Assembly: GCA_020444765.1 (NCBI GenBank)
Contig: JAGRHW010000054.1
Location: 1-13,315, forward strand
DNA length: 13,315 bases
Source of the DNA: Gammaproteobacteria bacterium
Lineage (GTDB): Bacteria; Pseudomonadota; Gammaproteobacteria; Granulosicoccales; Granulosicoccaceae
Direction of reading: 5' to 3'
Shown: piece after piece, positions 7,582 through 13,315 of the stretch
Numbering within the stretch: position 1 is the stretch's first letter
How the letters are laid out: each line of letters begins with the position of its first letter
Program-made: the position numbers and the translations under genes
The notes under the pieces: generated by a model
The model's input: only the letters and a program-made list of their open reading frames with translations
The model's database searches: none
Told to the model about the DNA's origin: nothing

Positions 7582-7593
7582 TGATGTCTCCAA

Positions 7594-7851
7594 TTACAAG
7601 TTGATTTGTACCAGTCCGCCAGCGCTTCTCTGTTCTTCAGGCGTTTTTGCCTTTATTGTCAGCGCATGCATGGCGCCGCTTTCTAGATCGTTCTTGAACA
7701 GGGCAAGTATGGATTTTTGTCTTTGCAGGGTTTTCATGTCCTTGAACAGTTCGCTGACAACAAAAACTTCAAAATTGCATGCTTCCCCGGCGATATCGAT
7801 CGTTGCATCCGGGTAAATTTTATGTATCCGGCGTTTGATCTCAGCTTCCAT
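7594..7851 (-). CDS. bolA: BolA/IbaG-family protein
   Basis: An 85-aa BolA-fold protein. BolA proteins form [2Fe-2S]-bridged heterodimers with CGFS glutaredoxins. The ATG at 7849-7851 (MEAEIKRRI) is chosen; the longer reading from further upstream runs back inside the glutaredoxin gene and gives an unrelated cysteine-rich leader. Family features are FEVFVVSELFKDM (27-39) and MHALTIKAKTPEE (61-73), with the invariant histidine at 62. A cysteine (C25) stands where many BolAs have a second histidine. The start overlaps the glutaredoxin stop by 11 nt, implying coupled translation of the two partners. The C-terminus ends shortly after TPEE in a short divergent tail. Role in this locus: probably Fe-S cluster trafficking or sensing for nitrogenase maturation, inferred from the partner and operon. 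Confidence 0.87.
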   Translation of the reverse strand: MEAEIKRRIHKIYPDATIDIAGEACNFEVFVVSELFKDMKTLQRQKSILALFKNDLESGAMHALTIKAKTPEEQRSAGGLVQINL

Positions 7852-8176
7852 AGTGCTGTCCTGACGGCAAGGATGATTGCAACAGTGGCACCAACTCGTT
7901 GCTGTTTGACATCTCTTCAATGATGTCACTGCCCCCGATAATCTCGCCATTGACAAACAACTGGGGAAAGGTGGGAAAGTCCGATACCTCGGGCAGGGCC
8001 TGCATGATCAGAGGAGCCGACAGCACATCGACATAGGCAAAGGGAATACCTGTGGCCTCGAGGCACCGGGCCGCTTTGGCGGAGAAACCACAGCGCGGTT
8101 GATCGGGCGTGCCTTTCATGTAGAGGATGATCGGATTTTCGGCCAATTGCCGGCGTATCTTATCGCTTGTCTTCAT
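7841..8176 (-). CDS. grxD: Monothiol (CGFS) glutaredoxin, Grx4 family
   Basis: A 111-aa monothiol glutaredoxin. These proteins bind a glutathione-ligated [2Fe-2S] cluster and pass it to targets. Diagnostic residues are K21 in YMKGTPDQP, CGFS at 29-32 (spelled RCGFSAKA), the FPTFPQLFVNGE strand with the cis-proline at 71, and GGSDI at 81-85 that contacts glutathione. Length is normal for GrxD. It is the third gene of the five-gene operon: 12 nt after the trmO stop and overlapping bolA by 11 nt. Nif-specific CGFS glutaredoxins are known in the nif clusters of other diazotrophs (Azotobacter Grx5-nif), so a role in Fe-S supply to nitrogenase is plausible. A housekeeping copy probably exists elsewhere in the genome, which cannot be checked here. 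Confidence 0.94.
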   Translation of the reverse strand: MKTSDKIRRQLAENPIILYMKGTPDQPRCGFSAKAARCLEATGIPFAYVDVLSAPLIMQALPEVSDFPTFPQLFVNGEIIGGSDIIEEMSNSNELVPLLQSSLPSGQHYGS

Positions 8177-8188
8177 ATTGGGCTGCCT

Positions 8189-8677
8189 TCAGGGTTTGTG
8201 TTCTTGAGGTGGCAGGAACCGCCGGTCGGCCTTCTGCCGGTTCACCGCTTCTTTGGATGTTTTCAGCCAGCCGTTACTGGCTGACTCGATTTTGTCAAAC
8301 TGTTCTACATAGGGCTTGATGTCCAGAATCGGTGTGCCATCCAGAAGATCGGCTCCCCTGACAGTCAGGGTATTTCCGTCAACCGATATCAGCTCCACGA
8401 TAGACAAACCGATAGGGTTGGGTCGCCGTGGAGCGCGGGTTGCAAAAACACCGTGTTCCCTGTCATCCATAAAGGGTATGACCTTTAATGAGTAAGCCCT
8501 GGATTGATGAAAGAGATAAATCAGATAAATGTGCGAAAAGGTATCGAGGCTTGCCAGTCCTTGCTGCAACTCCGGATCGAGCCTTATAGTGGCCTGAGTG
8601 TCACGTGCGCCGCCGGGCTGTATTGGCATGCCCTGCAATGACTTGTAGGGCGATGATATAAATCCAATGGGTTTCAT
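8189..8677 (-). CDS. trmO: TrmO/TsaA-family tRNA t6A37 N6-methyltransferase
   Basis: A 162-aa protein of the TsaA/UPF0066 (TrmO) family. The E. coli member uses S-adenosylmethionine to methylate t6A at position 37 of threonine tRNA. The signature GVFATRAPRRPNPIGLS (76-92) and LLDGTPILDIKPY (111-123) are present, as is the N-terminal GFISSPYKS. It is shorter than E. coli TrmO (about 235 aa), lacking the C-terminal extra domain, as in many archaeal and alphaproteobacterial members. The ATG at 8675-8677 overlaps the stop of the SIR2-like gene (ATGA), so it is translationally coupled. Its place inside a nif-regulated operon suggests a nif-dedicated paralog, perhaps with a shifted substrate. That is inference. 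Confidence 0.9.
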   Translation of the reverse strand: MKPIGFISSPYKSLQGMPIQPGGARDTQATIRLDPELQQGLASLDTFSHIYLIYLFHQSRAYSLKVIPFMDDREHGVFATRAPRRPNPIGLSIVELISVDGNTLTVRGADLLDGTPILDIKPYVEQFDKIESASNGWLKTSKEAVNRQKADRRFLPPQEHKP

Positions 8678-9540
8678 ATCAGACCCTGGGCAATGGCTTC
8701 CGCGTTGGTTCCGATCTCCAGAAAGTCCAGGAAGTCCGATTCCACGATTTCTATGTTTTTACGACGGCAAAACCGGTATTCCTTGTCCGTCGGTTCTGGG
8801 ATGAACGCCCATCCGGCCGGATCGCCTGCTGCATAGATCAGGTCCGACATCACCATGCGTTCCGTATCACGCAGCAGTCTCAAACCGATAAACAGGTATT
8901 GTTTACCGACGCGGCTTGCTTTCAGGAAGTCGGGTATGGCAAAGCCGCCCATCAGTTCGGTGATGTAATCAACATAGTCGGCATCCGAAGCGATATAGTT
9001 TGAATCGGGTATCGGACTGCCCATAGGCTTGAATAATACAGGCAACGTTCTGTCGACATCGGTCTGGTCGATTTCCGTATATCTTTCACCGTCGTAGTGA
9101 TGAATTCGGAACCGGAAATCAGTGCCGGCAATACGGGCCACTCCCCGCACCAGAATATGAGGCGTGCCGGAGTAGGTGTCCTGCAGTTGAGTATCCCTGT
9201 TGATGTCAATGACATAAGGCGGCATCACACCGGCGAGCCAGGTGTGAACACTTGAGCGGCTCCATTGCTGTTCGTGATACGTGAAATCAAGTGATCTCTG
9301 AATGGCTGCACGGCCACGTTTCAATTCCACGTCCATTGCCGCTCGCGCAAACTCATACATCAAGCGTGGCGCCATGGGTTTGCCATTGTTGATGGCCAGG
9401 ATCAGGCTGTTGCTGTCGGCCGGTATAGGTTGAGCTGTTTCGATATTCAGCGAACCTTTCAGGGCCTCGTGCCCCAGATAAGGCACCAGATCACCGCACG
9501 ACAGTTTTTCGGTGAGTGTTGCTCGATCAATGTGTGGCAT
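8674..9540 (-). CDS. Degenerate SIR2-like (SIR2_2-type) protein, nif-associated
   Basis: A 288-aa protein with the layout of SIR2-like NAD-binding domains, recognised by eye. SCGDLVPYLGHEAL (14-27) corresponds to the glycine-rich 'lvPflGaGvS' loop. IDINRDTQLQDTY (111-123) corresponds to the 'TnyDdllE' NAD-site segment. VLFKPMGS (168-175) stands where sirtuins have the catalytic 'lHGs', but with methionine instead of histidine. SDADYVDYI (185-193), KQYLFIGLRLLRDTERM (213-229) and a final GWAFIPEP...NIEIVESDFLDFLE (243-275) follow the family order. Loss of the histidine and an altered glycine loop argue against deacylase activity. NAD or ADP-ribose binding, or a structural role, is possible. 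It heads the operon with trmO, 28 nt or so after the predicted sigma54 start point, and lies next to draT. Function is unknown. Confidence 0.8.
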   Translation of the reverse strand: MPHIDRATLTEKLSCGDLVPYLGHEALKGSLNIETAQPIPADSNSLILAINNGKPMAPRLMYEFARAAMDVELKRGRAAIQRSLDFTYHEQQWSRSSVHTWLAGVMPPYVIDINRDTQLQDTYSGTPHILVRGVARIAGTDFRFRIHHYDGERYTEIDQTDVDRTLPVLFKPMGSPIPDSNYIASDADYVDYITELMGGFAIPDFLKASRVGKQYLFIGLRLLRDTERMVMSDLIYAAGDPAGWAFIPEPTDKEYRFCRRKNIEIVESDFLDFLEIGTNAEAIAQGLI

Positions 9541-9579
9541 AGTGCGGACCCGTTTTCTGAACTGGATACGGAGTCGGGC

Positions 9580-9594
9580 GCAAATAACAGGCCA
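9580..9594 (-). promoter_or_regulatory. Sigma54 (-24/-12) promoter of the sir2-like/trmO/grx/bolA/modA operon
   Basis: Read on the minus strand the box is TGGCCT-GTTAT-TTGC, against the consensus TGGCAC-N5-TTGC. The invariant GG (9593-9592) and GC (9581-9580) are exactly 10 nt apart. Transcription would start near 9568, about 28 nt before the ATG of the SIR2-like gene at 9540. It has an upstream NifA site and an IHF site in the expected order. Confidence 0.75.
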
Positions 9595-9612
9595 GTATTA
9601 AAAGCTATTATT

Positions 9613-9625
9613 AATCAATGCCTTG
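9613..9625 (+). promoter_or_regulatory. IHF consensus site between NifA site and sigma54 box
   Basis: AATCAATGCCTTG matches the IHF consensus WATCAANNNNTTR with no mismatch. It lies between the NifA-type site (9657-9672) and the -24/-12 box (9580-9594), exactly where IHF bends DNA in nif promoters to bring NifA to the polymerase. Confidence 0.65.
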
Positions 9626-9656
9626 CATTTTTCCTGGTTGGCGGGAAGGCGTATTT

Positions 9657-9672
9657 TGTTGGCTTTGCTACA
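9657..9672. promoter_or_regulatory. NifA upstream activator sequence
   Basis: TGT-TGGCTTTGCT-ACA, an exact TGT-N10-ACA site. It is centred about 95 nt upstream of the predicted start point of the minus-strand operon, within the usual range for NifA sites. Both the motif and its arrangement with the IHF and -24/-12 elements are visible in the sequence; NifA binding is inferred. Confidence 0.7.
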
Positions 9673-9695
9673 AATTACAAGGCTGTTTTGAAACA

Positions 9696-9708
9696 ATCGC
9701 CCGGGCGA

Positions 9709-9709
<1 letters not shown>
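9696..9709. repeat. 14-bp GC-rich palindrome at the end of draT
   Basis: ATCGCCCGGGCGAT is a perfect palindrome ending inside the draT stop codon region. As RNA (minus strand) it could form a 5-bp stem with a CCGG loop, followed by a T-rich run. It could be a weak terminator between draT and the NifA-controlled operon. Confidence 0.3.
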
Positions 9710-11621
<1,912 letters not shown>

Positions 11622-11642
11622 TTCGCCGGTTGCGGTAAGGAC

Positions 11643-11673
11643 AAGACTGGGCCGGTCGTCAAGATCCGGTCTT
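11643..11673 (+). promoter_or_regulatory. Hairpin after nifH stop in the nifH-nifD gap
   Basis: AAGACTGG (11643-11650) pairs with CCGGTCTT (11666-11673) to give 8 pairs including one G-U, with a 15-nt loop, 21 nt after the nifH stop and followed by a short T-rich stretch. A competing smaller stem (11645-11657) is possible. Stems here in other diazotrophs protect nifH mRNA and raise the NifH:NifDK ratio; the same role is inferred. Confidence 0.55.
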
Positions 11674-11700
11674 TCTCAAGCGAAAAATTCGATCCCTGCA

Positions 11701-11718
11701 TGTCCACGGATTAGTGGC
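11701..11718 (+). repeat. 18-nt repeated hairpin element, copy 1 (before nifD)
   Basis: TGTCCACGGATTAGTGGC, identical to the copy at 13291-13308. It folds as CCAC-GGATTA-GTGG (4-bp stem, 6-nt loop). It ends 20 nt before the nifD ATG and 9-10 nt before its Shine-Dalgarno (AGGAG). No third copy was seen in the window on either strand. Confidence 0.8.
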
Positions 11719-11738
11719 ATCAGGTGAAGGAGAATACC

Positions 11739-13217
11739 ATGTCAATCTCACGAGATGAAACCGAAGCACTTATTCAGGAAGTGCTCGAAATCTACCCTGA
11801 AAAAGTGGCCAAGGATCGCGCCAAGCACCTGGCTGTCAACGATCACGAAGTAGAGCAGTCCAAGAAGTGCATCACGTCCAACCGTAAGTCCCTGCCGGGC
11901 GTTATGACCATTCGCGGATGCGCGTATGCCGGGTCCAAGGGCGTGGTTTGGGGACCGATCAAGGATATGATTCATATCTCCCACGGCCCTGTCGGCTGTG
12001 GCCAGTATTCGCGTGCGGGCCGTAGAAACTACTATGTTGGCACGACCGGAGTGAATACCTTCGGCACCATGAATTTTACCTCGGATTTTCAGGAGAAGGA
12101 TATCGTTTTTGGCGGTGATAAAAAGCTGTCGAAAATCATGACGGAAATCGAGTCGCTGTTTCCGCTGAACAAGGGCATCACCATTCAGTCAGAGTGTCCT
12201 ATCGGATTGATCGGCGACGATATAGAAGCGGTTTCCAAACAGACCAGCAAGCAGATAGAAAAACCAGTGGTGCCCGTGCGTTGCGAAGGTTTTCGTGGTG
12301 TTTCCCAGTCGTTGGGCCATCATATCGCCAACGATTCGATACGCGACTGGATACTCGGCAACCGTGATAACGATGATAGCTTCCAGGCCACTGAGTACGA
12401 TGTCACCATCATCGGTGATTACAATATCGGCGGTGATGCCTGGTCATCGCGAACCCTGCTTGAGGAAATGGGTTTGCGGGTGATAGCGCAATGGTCGGGT
12501 GATGGCACCCTGGCTGAAATGGAGAATACCCCGAAAGCCAAACTCAATCTTCTGCATTGCTACCGCTCAATGAACTACATCTCCAGGCATATGGAGGAAA
12601 AATACGGTATTCCATGGCTGGAATACAATTTCTTCGGCCCCACCAAGATCGAGGAGTCACTGAGGAAGATTGCCGAAAAATTCGATGACAAGATCAAGCT
12701 CGGTGCAGAACGTGTCATTGAAAAATACAAGCCTGAGTGGCAGGCCGTGGTCGACAAATACCGTCCCAGACTCGAAGGCAAACGGGTGATGTTGTACGTT
12801 GGCGGCCTGCGCCCGAGACATATCATCGGCGCTTATGAAGATCTCGGTATGGAGGTTGTCGGAACGGGTTATGAGTTTGCGCATAACGACGACTACGACC
12901 GCACAATCAAGGAAATGGGTAATGCAACCCTGATATATGACGATGTGACCGGCTACGAGTTCGAAGAGTTCGTCAAACGCGTCAAGCCCGATCTGATCGG
13001 TTCGGGTATCAAGGAAAAATACATCTTCCAGAAAATGGGCATACCGTTTCGCCAGATGCATTCCTGGGATTATTCAGGTCCTTATCACGGCTATGACGGG
13101 TTTGCCATATTCGCCCGAGATATGGACATGACACTGAACAATCCGTGCTGGGCCAAAATCCAGGCCCCCTGGACGAAGACCGACGCAGCACGGGAGGCCG
13201 AGGCTGTAAGCGCCTGA
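11739..13217 (+). CDS. nifD: Nitrogenase MoFe protein alpha chain NifD
   Basis: Alpha subunit of the molybdenum-iron protein, which with NifK carries the P-cluster and FeMo-cofactor and reduces N2. It is full length at 492 aa. P-cluster ligands C61 (RGCAYAG), C87 (PVGCGQY) and C153 (SECPIG) are present. So are FeMo-cofactor ligands C274 (LLHCYRS) and H441 (QMHSWDY), and the active-site residues V69, R95, Q190 and H194 (equivalents of Azotobacter 70, 96, 191, 195). The ATG at 11739 is chosen over an in-frame GTG five codons earlier because AGGAG stands 7 nt before it. This is the molybdenum form, not VnfD or AnfD, judging by overall similarity. It lies 117 nt after nifH, with two structured RNA elements in that gap. 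nifK is expected directly after the window. Confidence 0.99.
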   Translation: MSISRDETEALIQEVLEIYPEKVAKDRAKHLAVNDHEVEQSKKCITSNRKSLPGVMTIRGCAYAGSKGVVWGPIKDMIHISHGPVGCGQYSRAGRRNYYVGTTGVNTFGTMNFTSDFQEKDIVFGGDKKLSKIMTEIESLFPLNKGITIQSECPIGLIGDDIEAVSKQTSKQIEKPVVPVRCEGFRGVSQSLGHHIANDSIRDWILGNRDNDDSFQATEYDVTIIGDYNIGGDAWSSRTLLEEMGLRVIAQWSGDGTLAEMENTPKAKLNLLHCYRSMNYISRHMEEKYGIPWLEYNFFGPTKIEESLRKIAEKFDDKIKLGAERVIEKYKPEWQAVVDKYRPRLEGKRVMLYVGGLRPRHIIGAYEDLGMEVVGTGYEFAHNDDYDRTIKEMGNATLIYDDVTGYEFEEFVKRVKPDLIGSGIKEKYIFQKMGIPFRQMHSWDYSGPYHGYDGFAIFARDMDMTLNNPCWAKIQAPWTKTDAAREAEAVSA

Positions 13218-13233
13218 TGAGTCTTGCATCTGA

Positions 13234-13258
13234 TCCGGATTCTGACAAGGAGTCCGGA
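13234..13258 (+). promoter_or_regulatory. Hairpin after nifD stop
   Basis: TCCGGATTC (13234-13242) pairs with GAGTCCGGA (13250-13258): 9 pairs including one G-U, with a 7-nt loop, 16 nt after the nifD stop. A T-rich stretch follows about 10 nt later (13269-13278). Its position mirrors the hairpin after nifH. It may be an mRNA-stabilising or partly terminating element before nifK. Confidence 0.55.
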
Positions 13259-13290
13259 CACCTGCAAATTTATTTTTTCACCTGTTCCGC

Positions 13291-13308
13291 TGTCCACGGA
13301 TTAGTGGC
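13291..13308 (+). repeat. 18-nt repeated hairpin element, copy 2 (after nifD, presumed before nifK)
   Basis: Exact copy of the 18-nt element before nifD (11701-11718), with the same CCAC-GGATTA-GTGG fold, starting 32 nt after the nifD-trailing hairpin. The window ends 7 nt later, so the nifK start is not visible. By analogy with copy 1 it should follow about 20 nt downstream. Confidence 0.78.
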
Positions 13309-13315
13309 GCGAGAG

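Noticed and set aside
7852..7956. Upstream extension of the bolA-family frame
   Set aside because: It lies within the glutaredoxin gene and gives a cysteine-rich leader absent from BolA proteins. The ATG at 7851 gives a normal 85-aa protein.
11652..11671. CCGGTC direct repeat after nifH as a separate regulatory repeat
   Set aside because: The two copies are explained as alternative strands of overlapping hairpins; six bases is too short to call alone.

Overview
The window reads as chromosomal DNA from a free-living or symbiotic diazotrophic proteobacterium, most likely a gammaproteobacterium. The NifH and NifD sequences are close to the Azotobacter/Chromatiales type, and there is a DraT and a CGFS glutaredoxin/BolA pair. 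The organism cannot be named from sequence alone. Base composition is moderately GC-rich throughout, and only the nifH leader/promoter stretch is clearly AT-rich. No tRNA, rRNA, CRISPR array or insertion sequence was seen. No gene-free stretch exceeds 300 bases.

Left part (about 1-4200, minus strand): an apparent single operon read right to left. It encodes a DMT/EamA-type permease, an Asp/Glu-racemase-family protein whose start codon overlaps the permease stop, and a tripartite TRAP transporter (DctP periplasmic binder, DctQ small permease, DctM large permease cut by the window edge). A 10-bp hairpin lies between dctP and dctQ. Middle part (4284-6695): a RNase Z-like metallo-beta-lactamase-fold hydrolase (+), a convergent AraC-family regulator (-), and divergently from it a peroxiredoxin-like protein (+). 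The regulator and peroxiredoxin share an 87-bp control region with a perfect 8-bp inverted repeat.

Right part (6817-13315) is a nitrogen-fixation locus. nifH and nifD are read rightwards from a sigma54 (-24/-12) promoter, with nifK presumably just beyond the edge. Divergent from nifH is draT, which encodes the enzyme that ADP-ribosylates and switches off NifH. No draG is present in the window. Downstream of draT is a compact five-gene operon (degenerate SIR2-like protein, TrmO-type tRNA methyltransferase, monothiol glutaredoxin, BolA-family protein, ModA). It is preceded by a textbook nif promoter: exact NifA site TGT-N10-ACA, exact IHF consensus, and -24/-12 box in the right order and spacing. 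These genes should therefore be switched on together with nitrogenase. They plausibly supply molybdenum (ModA), Fe-S cluster handling (Grx/BolA), translation tuning (TrmO) and an unknown NAD/ADP-ribose-linked function (SIR2-like).

The most unusual observation is that the nifH-nifD and nifD-(nifK) intergenic regions share one layout: a stable hairpin just after the stop codon, then an identical 18-nt element that itself folds into a small hairpin. The copy before nifD ends 20 nt ahead of its start codon. This looks like a paired post-transcriptional control element. The second is the degenerate SIR2-fold gene, co-regulated with nif and adjacent to draT.
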